From: Thioalkalivibrio sp.
Lineage (GTDB): Bacteria > Pseudomonadota > Gammaproteobacteria > Ectothiorhodospirales > Ectothiorhodospiraceae
NCBI GenBank assembly: GCA_003555285.1
Contig: PWGH01000307.1
Coordinates: forward strand, 1 to 6,938
Direction: 5' to 3'
DNA length: 6,938 bases
The notes under the pieces are model-generated. The model saw only the letters and a list, made by a program, of their open reading frames with translations, was not told the DNA's origin and did no database searches. The position numbers were made by a program, and so were the translations under genes. Shown in pieces: positions 1 to 6,786 of the stretch (position 1 is its first letter; every line of letters starts with the position of its first letter).

Positions 1-601
1 CCCATGCCACGGCGATCAAGACCACCAGCACGCTGGCACCCGTCTCTCCGAACCACGCCAGCCAGTGCGCGGCCGGACTGTCCAGCAGCACATGCCCGAC
101 CAACAACCAGGGGAAACCCGACAAGAACCAGCCGCGCAGCCACTCCAGCAGCACGAAGCCGGCCGCCAGTGCCAGCAACCAGGGCAGCAACGCGGCGCGG
201 TTCAACAAGCGCGCCGCGACCCCGGCCAGCAGGGCGGGATACAGGGCCAGATACAGGACGAACAGCACGGTGATCAGTGTGGCCAATAACCACGGTGCCT
301 CGCCGAAGATCAGCAGGCTGTTGAAGATCCAGCTGGCCCCGAAACCGAAGAAACCCAGGCCGAAGGCATAGCCATGCCGCAGGGCCGCGCGCGGCTCGGC
401 ACTGCGGAGAACGGCGAACCACAACGCCAACGCCAGGGGGGCCAGCAGGTAGAGATCGAAGGGAGCAAAGGCCAGTACCAATGTCGCGCCACAGAGCAGG
501 GACAAGCCGGTCGCCGGCCAGCCGATCAGCGGGCGTCCGCGTAGGCGCAGCAACGGCTCCGACGGTGGTGCAACCGGGGTGGGCGGGGTACGGGGCATCA
601 T
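1..601 (-). CDS. lnt: Apolipoprotein N-acyltransferase, N-terminal 200 residues (cut by window edge)
   Basis: Inner-membrane enzyme that transfers an acyl chain from a phospholipid to the N-terminal cysteine of diacylated lipoproteins, the last step of lipoprotein maturation. The visible part is strongly hydrophobic. A proline-rich cytoplasmic start (residues 1-25) is followed by about five membrane segments (roughly 30-65, 75-95, 103-130, 138-153, 180-200). Family marks are GYAFGLGFFGFGASW at 78-91 and LLEWLRGWFLSGFPW at 151-165. The nitrilase-like catalytic domain lies beyond the window. The start is an ATG at 601 directly after an in-frame TAG, with AGGG five bases upstream and GAGGA further up. 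A second ATG follows at once (598) and would be equally well placed. It is the last gene of the miaB-phoH-ybeY-corC-lnt order, where lnt is expected. The protein family is secure; only the exact ATG is open. Confidence 0.94.
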   Translation of the reverse strand, partial: MMPRTPPTPVAPPSEPLLRLRGRPLIGWPATGLSLLCGATLVLAFAPFDLYLLAPLALALWFAVLRSAEPRAALRHGYAFGLGFFGFGASWIFNSLLIFGEAPWLLATLITVLFVLYLALYPALLAGVAARLLNRAALLPWLLALAAGFVLLEWLRGWFLSGFPWLLVGHVLLDSPAAHWLAWFGETGASVLVVLIAVAW

Positions 602-805
602 CTAGACCCTGGATCCTCATCGGGTGTCGGCATTCAGACGGTTTTCGCAGCGAGCTTTTCCGACCTTTCCGGCAGGCGTCCAGCAGACGACCCGATAGAC
701 GGTACGGGTCCCATGCCCTGGCAAGACCGCCTACGACGCCGGGCCGGCTGTGAGTTCAGCCGCCGGCGGGCTCGGGGGACGCATGGCCGTCGGCGCGACG
801 ACGCC
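602..805 (-). other. corC-lnt intergenic spacer with a small hairpin
   Basis: This 204-bp gap is long for two genes of one operon. I see no convincing gene in it; the short open frames have no start signal and no family likeness. At 745-762 there is a perfect 6-bp inverted repeat (cggctg/cagccg) around a 6-base loop, about 45 bases past the corC stop. No T-run follows it on the minus strand, so it is not a classic intrinsic terminator. It could be an RNA-processing or stabilising hairpin, or chance in GC-rich DNA. No clear sigma-70 promoter for lnt is visible. Confidence 0.3.
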
Positions 806-1690
806 TCAAACGCCCGGGCTCTCCTTGGGGGCGGCGTGTTCCGTGACCGGGCGCATTTCCACCAGGTGCAGGCGGCGGTTATCCGCACGCAGCACCCGAA
901 ACTGCATGCCGTCGACGACGATGCTCTCACCTCGGCGGGGCACGCGGCCAAAGTACGACAACAGCAGACCACCGATGGTATCGAAGACCTCGTCATCATA
1001 GCGGGTCTGAAAATAGGCGTTGAATTCCTCGATCGGAGTCAGTGCCTTGATGGTGTAGCGCCCTCCCGGGTGCTGCATGATCTGCGTCAGGTAGTCCTCG
1101 ACGTCGTGCTCATCCTCGATCTCGCCGACGATTTGTTCCAGCACGTCCTCGATGGTGACCAGCCCGGCCACACCGCCATACTCGTCCACCACAATGGCCA
1201 TGTGATTACGGCTCAGGCGAAATTCCTTCAGCAGCACGTTCAGGCGCTTGCTCTCCGGCACGAAGACCGCCGGGCGCAGGATCTCCTGCATGTCGAAGGT
1301 CTCCGGGGCCTCCGAGGCGAAGAAGCGCAGCAGGTCCTTCGCCAGCAGGATCCCGGCAACCTCGTCCCGATTGTCGACGATCACCGGCAAGCGCGAATGG
1401 GCGGAGGCCACCACCTCGGGCAGGATCTCGCCGAGCGCCGCCTCGCGGCGTACGGTCTCCATCTGGGCCCGGGGCACCATGATGTCGCGCACCTGCATCT
1501 CGGCGACGGTGAGCACACCCTCGAGCATGGTCAGCGCCTCCGGGTCGATCAGCTCCCGCGCCTGGGCAGCGCGCAGAAGGTCTCGCAATTGCTGGCGATC
1601 CCTGGGCTCGCTGGAGATCATCGAGCCCAGGCGATCGAGCAATCCGCGGGGAGAGGGAGGGTCTTCGGAACGGTTCGATTCGGGCATCAT
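806..1690 (-). CDS. corC: CorC/YbeX-type CBS-domain protein
   Basis: Soluble 294-residue protein of the CorC/HlyC family, close to the E. coli YbeX length. Residues 1-60 are a charged N-terminal region without membrane segments. This separates it from the larger membrane-anchored DUF21 members. A pair of CBS domains follows (about 66-125 and 133-190), with the family signature DEYGGVAGLVTIEDVLEQIV at 169-188. The C-terminal transporter-associated domain spans about 207-283. YbeX/CorC has been linked genetically to Mg2+/Co2+ efflux and to ribosome metabolism; paired CBS domains usually bind adenine nucleotides. The start is the first of two adjacent ATGs (1690 and 1687), as in lnt. The ribosome site is weak (a GGA close to the start). 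It lies 173 bp after ybeY, in the conserved operon position. Identification is secure; molecular function is less settled across the family. Confidence 0.95.
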   Translation of the reverse strand: MMPESNRSEDPPSPRGLLDRLGSMISSEPRDRQQLRDLLRAAQARELIDPEALTMLEGVLTVAEMQVRDIMVPRAQMETVRREAALGEILPEVVASAHSRLPVIVDNRDEVAGILLAKDLLRFFASEAPETFDMQEILRPAVFVPESKRLNVLLKEFRLSRNHMAIVVDEYGGVAGLVTIEDVLEQIVGEIEDEHDVEDYLTQIMQHPGGRYTIKALTPIEEFNAYFQTRYDDEVFDTIGGLLLSYFGRVPRRGESIVVDGMQFRVLRADNRRLHLVEMRPVTEHAAPKESPGV

Positions 1691-1863
1691 GTCCAGTCAG
1701 TTCGCCAATGCCGCCGGGTCGGCAGGACCTGCATCCCGGATGGGTCTACACAACTGCGGCCCCGAACGGCCCGTAGGCGGCCTCGAGTCCACGAGCAAAG
1801 GTCGCATCGACATGTCGCATGCATGCCGGATCGGGTCACCGCAACGGCGCCCACGCCGGGGTC
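1691..1863 (-). other. ybeY-corC intergenic spacer with overlapping palindromes
   Basis: This 173-bp gap holds no gene I can support. Its notable content is two abutting perfect 10-bp palindromes, cgacatgtcg at 1808-1817 and gcatgcatgc at 1817-1826, with gtcgcat repeated directly around the first (1801-1807 and 1814-1820). This could be an operator or an RNA structure, but chance is not excluded. No terminator with a T-run and no clear -10/-35 pair was found. Confidence 0.3.
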
Positions 1864-2319
1864 TCAAGCCTCGGCGTAGGGGTCCGGATGACCCAAGTCC
1901 GCGAGGATCTCGCGCTCGATCTGCTCCATCGCCTGCGCCTGCTCCGGCATCTGGTGATCGAAGCCCTGCAAATGCAGCATGCCATGGACCACCATGTGGG
2001 CAAAATGGGCCGCCAGCGGCTTGTTCTGCTGTTGCGCTTCACGGACCAGCACCGGTGCGCACAACACCAGGTCACCCAGATAGGGCATCGCCATCACACC
2101 AGCGGCCTCTGCGGGTGCCGGGAACGACAATACATTGGTCGGCGTGTCCTGGCCCCGGAAGGTCTGGTTGAGGTGACGGCCTTCATCGGCATCGACCACG
2201 CGCAACGCGAGCTCGGCCGCGCCGATCCCCCGCCAAGCCGCCTGTGCGGCCCGGTGCAAGGTCCGGGCAGCGGGCAGCCCGGCACGAGGCAGCGCATACT
2301 GCACCCGCACCTCAAGCAT
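1864..2319 (-). CDS. ybeY: Endoribonuclease YbeY (rRNA maturation factor)
   Basis: Single-strand-specific, zinc-dependent endoribonuclease needed for 16S rRNA 3'-end maturation and for late 70S ribosome quality control; cytoplasmic. The 151-residue protein has the usual family length. The zinc site HGMLHLQGFDH is at 112-122, giving ligands H112, H116 and H122. The conserved stretch RGQDTPTNVLSFP lies at 55-67, with LGDLVLC at 81-87. I chose the ATG at 2319 because it gives the standard N-terminus ([11 protein letters not shown]). The open frame runs back to 2397, but those 26 extra residues lie inside the phoH frame and look unlike the family. The start overlaps the phoH stop by 8 nt, with GGGA a few bases upstream, so translational coupling to phoH is likely. 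This suits the known YbeY-YbeZ partnership. Very secure call. Confidence 0.96.
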   Translation of the reverse strand: MLEVRVQYALPRAGLPAARTLHRAAQAAWRGIGAAELALRVVDADEGRHLNQTFRGQDTPTNVLSFPAPAEAAGVMAMPYLGDLVLCAPVLVREAQQQNKPLAAHFAHMVVHGMLHLQGFDHQMPEQAQAMEQIEREILADLGHPDPYAEA

Positions 2320-3295
2320 TCGATCCCGACTCGGCCGCATGACTGTGGGCCGAATAGGCCTCGACGATCCGCTGAACCAGCGGATGGCGCACCACATCCT
2401 CGGCCAGGAAATGAGTGATGTGAACGCCGTCCACGTGCTCCAGAATCCGTGCAGCGTGGCGCAACCCGGAGAGCTGCCCGCGCGGAAGATCGATCTGGGT
2501 CACGTCGCCATTGACCACCGCGGTGGAGCCGAAGCCCAGACGGGTGAGGAACATCTTCATCTGCTCGACGGTGGTGTTTTGCGCCTCATCGAGGATGATG
2601 AAGGACTCGTTCAGGGTGCGCCCGCGCATGTAGGCGAGCGGAGCGACCTCGATGATCTGGCGCTCCATCAGCCGCGCCACTTGCTCGAAACCCAGCAATT
2701 CGTACAGCGCGTCGTACATCGGCCGCAGGTAGGGGTCGATCTTCTGCGCCAGATCGCCCGGCAGGAAGCCCAGGCGCTCACCGGCCTCGACCGCCGGGCG
2801 CACCAGCACCAGCCGCCGAACCTGGTCCTGCTCCAGTGCAGCGACCGCCGCGGCCACCGCGAGGTACGTCTTACCGGTCCCGGCGGGGCCGATGCCGAGG
2901 CTCAGGTCGTAGTCGGTGATCGCGCGCAGGTAGCGCTGTTGACGCGGACCCCGACCGCGGATCACCGCGCGGCGCAGGCGCAGCACCGGCTCTTGCGGGT
3001 CCTTCTGTTGGGGTTCGGCCAAGCGCGCCAGATGCGCCTCCTGCAACGCGGTATGCACATGTTCCAGGCTCACCGGTTCCTCCTGCGCCATCCGATGCAA
3101 CTCCCGCAGCAGGGATTCGGCGGCTGGCACCATGGCCTCGGGACCGGTGATATTGAACCGTGCACCCCGGTTGTGGATGCTCACGCCAAGACGCGTTTCG
3201 ATCAGGCGCAGATGGGCATCCAGCGGACCACAGAGCCGCGACAGGGTTTCCTGATCGCCGGGGTCGAGCGTGAGATCAGCGCGATTCTGGGACAT
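2312..3295 (-). CDS. ybeZ: PhoH-like ATPase YbeZ
   Basis: PhoH-family P-loop ATPase of 327 residues (E. coli YbeZ is slightly longer). An N-terminal KH-like region (about 25-70, including [13 protein letters not shown]) precedes the ATPase domain. The Walker A motif GPAGTGKT is at 136-143 and the Walker B region IILDEAQN is at 233-240 (D236, E237). [12 protein letters not shown] at 260-271 is a sensor-like segment typical of PhoH proteins. YbeZ is thought to act with YbeY in RNA or ribosome handling. The ATG at 3295 gives the normal family N-terminus ([10 protein letters not shown]). An open frame extends upstream to 3394 but is antiparallel to nothing useful and lies inside miaB, with no family similarity. 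The gene begins 20 nt inside miaB and has only a weak GGGG about 11 bases upstream, so it probably depends on ribosomes finishing miaB. Its last 8 nt overlap ybeY. Confidence 0.95.
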   Translation of the reverse strand: MSQNRADLTLDPGDQETLSRLCGPLDAHLRLIETRLGVSIHNRGARFNITGPEAMVPAAESLLRELHRMAQEEPVSLEHVHTALQEAHLARLAEPQQKDPQEPVLRLRRAVIRGRGPRQQRYLRAITDYDLSLGIGPAGTGKTYLAVAAAVAALEQDQVRRLVLVRPAVEAGERLGFLPGDLAQKIDPYLRPMYDALYELLGFEQVARLMERQIIEVAPLAYMRGRTLNESFIILDEAQNTTVEQMKMFLTRLGFGSTAVVNGDVTQIDLPRGQLSGLRHAARILEHVDGVHITHFLAEDVVRHPLVQRIVEAYSAHSHAAESGSNA

Positions 3296-4757
3296 GGATC
3301 GGGAACCCCGGGCTCGGGTCGGCGTGAGTCGGGTCGACGTGGGTCGGGCCGCTGTGGCGAAACTCGGTGCAGCCGGTCGCGATCGGCACGCCACGCAGGG
3401 AATGCGGTTGGGCCTCGGTGATTCGCAGCTCCACCATCGTGCCGATGTCCTGTCCTGTGCCGATGAAGTTGACCACCCGGTTGTTACCGGTACGCGCTGC
3501 GAGCTCGCCGGGATCGCGTCGGGAGGGGCCCTCGATCAACGCGCGCTCGATCCCGCCGACCATCGCACGATTCCGCGCGCGACCCTGCGCCTCGACCAGG
3601 CCCTGCAATTCCTGCAACCGCGCTTTCTTGACCGCCATCGGTACGTCGTCCGGCAGACTTGCCGCCGGGGTGCCGGGGCGCGGACTATAAATAAAGCTGA
3701 ACGAAAAATCGACGTTGAGTTCCCGGATCAGGTCCAGCGTAGCGGCATGATCGGCGTCCGTCTCGCCGGGGAATCCGACGATGAAATCCGAGGACAGATC
3801 GAGATCCGGACGTACCGCGCGCAGGCGGCGGATGCGGGACTTGTATTCGAGCACCGTATGGCCCCGCTTCATCTGCGCCAGGATTCGATCCGAGCCGCTC
3901 TGCACCGGAAGGTGCAGGTGACTGACCAGCTTCGGCTGCTCGGCGTAAGCCTGGATCAGGCGGTCAGAGAATTCCACCGGGTGCGAGGTGGTGAAGCGAA
4001 TACGCTCGACGCCGTCCACCGCGGCCACGTACTGGATCAGCAATGCCAGATCGGCGATCTCCCCATCGTGCGTCGGGCCGCGATACGCATTCACGTTCTG
4101 GCCCAGCAGGTGGATCTCCTTCACCCCCTGCGCCACCAGCGATGCGACCTCGGCGATCACGTCGTCGAAGGGCCGGCTGATCTCCTCGCCGCGGGTGTAG
4201 GGAACCACGCAGAAGCTGCAGTACTTGCTGCAGCCCTCGATCACCGACACAAAGGCACTCGCACCCGTGGCGCGCGGCTCGGGCAGCCGATCGAACTTCT
4301 CGATCTCGGGAAAGCGGATGTCGACCACCGCCGAACGGGTACGCCGCGATTCCTCGATCAGCGCCGGCAGCCGATGCAGCGTCTGCGGGCCGAAGACCAG
4401 GTCCACGTAGGGTGCGCGTTCGCGCAAGGCGGCACCCTCCTGACTGGCCACACACCCGCCGACGCCGATGATCACCTCCGGTCGGCGCCGCTTCAGTTCA
4501 CGCCAGCGGCCCAATAGCGAGAAGACCTTCTCCTGCGCCTTTTCGCGGATCGAACAGGTGTTCAGCAACAGCAGATCGGCGCTGGCCGGATCCGCCGTGA
4601 CTTCCGCACCATAAGCGGCCTGCAGCAGATCGACCAGGCGCGCGGAGTCGTACTCGTTCATCTGGCAGCCATGCGTCTGGATGAAGACCTTGCGGATGGT
4701 CAAGCTGCTGGCCACTGCATGACCATCGGCATCGATGATCAGGCGGCTAGTGTCCAT
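3276..4757 (-). CDS. miaB: tRNA-2-methylthio-N6-dimethylallyladenosine37 synthase MiaB
   Basis: Radical-SAM methylthiotransferase that converts i6A37 to ms2i6A37 in tRNAs reading UNN codons; cytoplasmic. Numbered from the ATG at 4757 (493 residues), the N-terminal domain has cluster cysteines C31, C68 and C102 ([25 protein letters not shown]). The radical-SAM motif CSKYCSFC at 176-183 gives C176, C180 and C183. [10 protein letters not shown] at 218-227 and [11 protein letters not shown] at 323-333 are further family blocks, and a TRAM domain spans about 388-450. E. coli MiaB is 474 residues. This one has about 20 extra residues before the first core strand and a tail of about 37 residues after TRAM. 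From R467 the tail is a degenerate five-residue repeat with P at 471, 476, 481 and 486 and H at 468, 473, 478 and 488. The alternative ATG at 4790 has no ribosome site, whereas GGGACGG precedes 4757. All core catalytic residues are present. Confidence 0.96.
   Translation of the reverse strand: MDTSRLIIDADGHAVASSLTIRKVFIQTHGCQMNEYDSARLVDLLQAAYGAEVTADPASADLLLLNTCSIREKAQEKVFSLLGRWRELKRRRPEVIIGVGGCVASQEGAALRERAPYVDLVFGPQTLHRLPALIEESRRTRSAVVDIRFPEIEKFDRLPEPRATGASAFVSVIEGCSKYCSFCVVPYTRGEEISRPFDDVIAEVASLVAQGVKEIHLLGQNVNAYRGPTHDGEIADLALLIQYVAAVDGVERIRFTTSHPVEFSDRLIQAYAEQPKLVSHLHLPVQSGSDRILAQMKRGHTVLEYKSRIRRLRAVRPDLDLSSDFIVGFPGETDADHAATLDLIRELNVDFSFSFIYSPRPGTPAASLPDDVPMAVKKARLQELQGLVEAQGRARNRAMVGGIERALIEGPSRRDPGELAARTGNNRVVNFIGTGQDIGTMVELRITEAQPHSLRGVPIATGCTEFRHSGPTHVDPTHADPSPGFPIHVPESR
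3300..3359. repeat. 15-bp tandem repeat inside the 3' end of miaB
   Basis: Four consecutive 15-bp units start at 3300, 3315, 3330 and 3345, all beginning CGGG on the plus strand. The two central units, cgggtcggcgtgagt and cgggtcgacgtgggt, differ at two positions; the outer two are more diverged. The period is a multiple of three, so the array keeps the miaB frame and encodes the pentapeptide tail (about [10 protein letters not shown]). It also lies just upstream of the phoH start at 3295. Confidence 0.75.
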
Positions 4758-4993
4758 CGGCACACCGTCCCGAGTCGGCGGAAAAATCATGGGCGATTAC
4801 TTTGTTTGTAAATTCTTTCACTGGGTATGCGCCATTTATTTGGTAGGAGCCATTCACCGTAATTCCATGACACCCAGGATAGCACCATCGAGAACCGCTT
4901 CCAGAAGCCCCTGGATAGGCCATCAAAAGGTCTGAAACGGGTGTCTGATTGGCGCAAGGACCGCCAGGCGCGCAGAGACGGGCGCGTTTGCAC
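4758..4993 (-). other. SulP-miaB intergenic region, AT-rich, probable miaB leader
   Basis: Up to 236 bp between the SulP stop and miaB (203 bp if miaB starts at 4790). The part at about 4787-4870 is visibly AT-rich against the GC-rich surroundings, which suggests a promoter or leader for the miaB operon. I could not pick a convincing -35/-10 pair; TATCCT near 4880 on the minus strand is one weak -10 candidate without a good -35 partner. Just past the SulP stop, tggcg (4950-4954) and cgcca (4962-4966) form a 5-bp stem with a 7-base loop and no T-run, so it is at best a poor terminator. A 12-bp near-palindrome gcttccagaagc is also present (around 4897-4908). A 68-codon open frame here (4787-4993, minus) resembles no family I know and lacks a ribosome site. 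Confidence 0.4.
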
Positions 4994-6649
4994 TCAATGC
5001 CCCCCGCTTGCGCTCAGATCCACGCCCTTGTGGTGTTGCGCGAGCTTCTCGTGCAGTTCTCCGCTCTCACCCGCGGGGCTCTTCACTTCGACCTCCATGC
5101 CGTTGCGCCGGAACTTGCCGACCACCTTGTCGATCGCGGCGACACCCGAGCTGTCCCACAACGAGGCATGACGCAGGTCGATGACCACATGGTGCACCGG
5201 CTCGCGATAATCGAAGCTGTCGATGAACTTGTCGACGGCGACGAAAAAGAGCTGACCGCGCACCGTGTAGGTGCGGGTCGCGCTGCCCTCCGGCCGGCGG
5301 CTGTCCACGTGGATCGAATTCGCGATCTTGCGCGCGAAGAATACCGCGCTCAGCAGCACCCCGGCGAGCACGCCCTTGGACAGGTCATGGGTGATCACCA
5401 CGGTCGCGACGGTCACGATCAGCACCGTCGCATCGGCACGCGGCAGTCGGTGCAGCGTGGTGAGCGAACTCCAGTCGAAGGTGGCGAAGGAAACCATCAG
5501 CATCACCGCCACCAGCGCCGCCATCGGGATCAGCGAGACCAGGTCGCCGAGCACCAGGATGAAAAACAGCAGGTACAGCCCCGCTGCGAGGGTGGAGAGC
5601 CGCCCCAGGCCACCCGATTTGATGTTGATCACCGATTGCCCGATCATCGCGCAGCCGGCCATGCCGCCGAAACACCCGGTCACGATATTGGCGATGCCCT
5701 GGCCCTGCGCCTCGCGATTCTTGCCGCTTGGAGTGTCGGTCAGATCGTCGAGGATCGAGGCGGTCAGCAGCGATTCGAGCAGACCGACGATCGCGAGCGC
5801 CAGCGCGGTCGGGAAGATGATCGATAGCGTGTCCAGGTTCCACGGAATGTCCGGCAACAAGAACACCGGCAGACCGGAGGGTAGATCGCCCATGTCGCCA
5901 ACGTTGATGGTGGGTAGACCGAGCAACACCACCACCAGTGTCAGCAACACGATTGCCACCAGCGGCGGCGGCAGCACCTTGGGGCAGAACGGGAGCATCG
6001 GCATCCCATAGATGATCAGCAGCCCCCCGGCGACCAGCAGCCACATCGTCACATCGCCTTCGATCAGATACGGCATCTGCGACAGGAAGATCAGAACCGC
6101 CAGCGCATTCACGAAGCCGACCAGCACCGTGCGCGGAATGAACATCATGTAGCGCGCGAGCTTGGCCCAGGCGAACAACAGCTGGATGACGCCGGTCAGG
6201 AGGGTCGCCGCCAGTAGGTACTGCAGGCCGTGTTCCGCGACCAGCGTGACCATCAGCAGCGCCATGGCACCGGTGGCCGCGGAAATCATCCCGGGCCGGC
6301 CGCCGGCAAAGGCAATGGTCACCGCCATGGTAAACGACGCGTACAGGCCCACCTTCGGATCCAGTCCGGCGATGATCGAGAAGGCGATCGCCTCGGGAAT
6401 CAGCGCCAAGGCCACCACAATGCCGGCAATCAGGTCGCCGCGGACATTGAAAAACCAGACGCCGCGCTGACGGCGCCAGAATTGGCTGAAGGTGTGTTTC
6501 AGATCCTGTAATCCTGGTCCATACACTGGGGTCGAGGCGCGCCCGAGGGAGGAACTGCGGGGCTTTGACGCGAGAACACGGATCCGGGGTTGCACGCGGC
6601 GTGCCGCGGTTTCATGCTCCACCTCGAACTCGTGCGCCGAGGGTACCAT
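4994..6649 (-). CDS. SulP-family inorganic anion transporter with STAS domain
   Basis: Inner-membrane SLC26/SulP transporter. Substrates in this family include sulfate, bicarbonate and chloride; the sequence does not decide which. Numbered from the ATG at 6649 (551 residues): an N-terminal soluble tail (1-65); a membrane domain at about 70-445 with roughly 10-14 hydrophobic segments; and a STAS domain at about 458-535. Family blocks include [20 protein letters not shown] (70-89), [18 protein letters not shown] (117-134), [15 protein letters not shown] (292-306) and [20 protein letters not shown] (325-344). The STAS domain carries DSSG at 499-502, where related domains can be phosphorylated. 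It resembles the Bacillus YvdB type more than E. coli YchM/DauA. The start is uncertain: the frame is open to about 6784, CAGGG abuts the 6649 ATG, and a GTG at 6526 would give 510 residues and a more usual short N-terminus. It is divergent from a Usp gene. Confidence 0.9.
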   Translation of the reverse strand: MVPSAHEFEVEHETAARRVQPRIRVLASKPRSSSLGRASTPVYGPGLQDLKHTFSQFWRRQRGVWFFNVRGDLIAGIVVALALIPEAIAFSIIAGLDPKVGLYASFTMAVTIAFAGGRPGMISAATGAMALLMVTLVAEHGLQYLLAATLLTGVIQLLFAWAKLARYMMFIPRTVLVGFVNALAVLIFLSQMPYLIEGDVTMWLLVAGGLLIIYGMPMLPFCPKVLPPPLVAIVLLTLVVVLLGLPTINVGDMGDLPSGLPVFLLPDIPWNLDTLSIIFPTALALAIVGLLESLLTASILDDLTDTPSGKNREAQGQGIANIVTGCFGGMAGCAMIGQSVINIKSGGLGRLSTLAAGLYLLFFILVLGDLVSLIPMAALVAVMLMVSFATFDWSSLTTLHRLPRADATVLIVTVATVVITHDLSKGVLAGVLLSAVFFARKIANSIHVDSRRPEGSATRTYTVRGQLFFVAVDKFIDSFDYREPVHHVVIDLRHASLWDSSGVAAIDKVVGKFRRNGMEVEVKSPAGESGELHEKLAQHHKGVDLSASGGH

Positions 6650-6667
6650 CCCTGGGACCGCATTTGA

Positions 6668-6711
6668 ATGTACAACGGGTGATGTACGGCTGGTAAATGT
6701 ACAGCTGGTAA
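6668..6711. repeat. 15-bp tandem repeat in the SulP/Usp divergent intergenic region
   Basis: Three direct copies: atgtacaacgggtg (6668-6681, 14 bp, diverged), atgtacggctggtaa (6682-6696) and atgtacagctggtaa (6697-6711). The last two differ at one base. A further partial copy, atctacgg, follows at 6712-6719. Copies one and three contain the palindromic hexamer TGTACA. The array is AT-richer than its flanks and sits between the SulP start (6649) and the Usp start (6787), which suggests a cluster of protein-binding sites (operators). No clear promoter hexamers could be fixed relative to it. Confidence 0.8.
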
Positions 6712-6772
6712 ATCTACGGGGCGGCGGCGGGGGGCGACTCCACTGCCGTGCCCGGGGTCTCCATGAAGCCAT

Positions 6773-6777
6773 AAAGG
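6773..6777 (+). promoter_or_regulatory. Ribosome binding site of the Usp gene
   Basis: AAAGG lies nine bases before the ATG at 6787. It is the clearest Shine-Dalgarno match near this gene and supports that ATG as the start. Confidence 0.6.
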
Positions 6778-6786
6778 TAACCACGC

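Noticed and set aside
713..1879. Long plus-strand open frame (388 codons) opposite corC and both flanking gaps
   Set aside because: The composition is that of an antisense shadow (H, Q, R, D rich) and no domain is recognisable.
2339..3421. Long plus-strand open frame (360 codons) opposite phoH
   Set aside because: It is the mirror of a real gene in GC-rich DNA; the translation is rich in H, R, Q and D with no family motif, while the minus strand shows a full PhoH ATPase.
3270..4517. Long plus-strand open frame (415 codons) opposite miaB
   Set aside because: Same antisense-shadow pattern; the minus strand encodes MiaB with all cluster cysteines.
4950..4966. Possible terminator after the SulP gene
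   Set aside because: The stem is only 5 bp and no T-run follows on the minus strand, so it is described within the intergenic entry rather than called.
4787..4993. 68-codon minus-strand frame between SulP and miaB, whose stop overlaps the upstream miaB ATG (ATGA)
   Set aside because: No ribosome site, no recognisable family, and the ATG at 4790 is itself probably not the miaB start; the overlap looks accidental.
4949..5827. Plus-strand open frame (292 codons) opposite the SulP C-terminus
   Set aside because: Antisense shadow of the STAS and membrane domains; extremely H/R/Q/D rich.
6763..6774. Four-codon open frame (atgaagccataa) just before the Usp ribosome site
   Set aside because: Too short to judge and lacking a well-placed ribosome site; it could be a leader peptide but chance is the simpler explanation.
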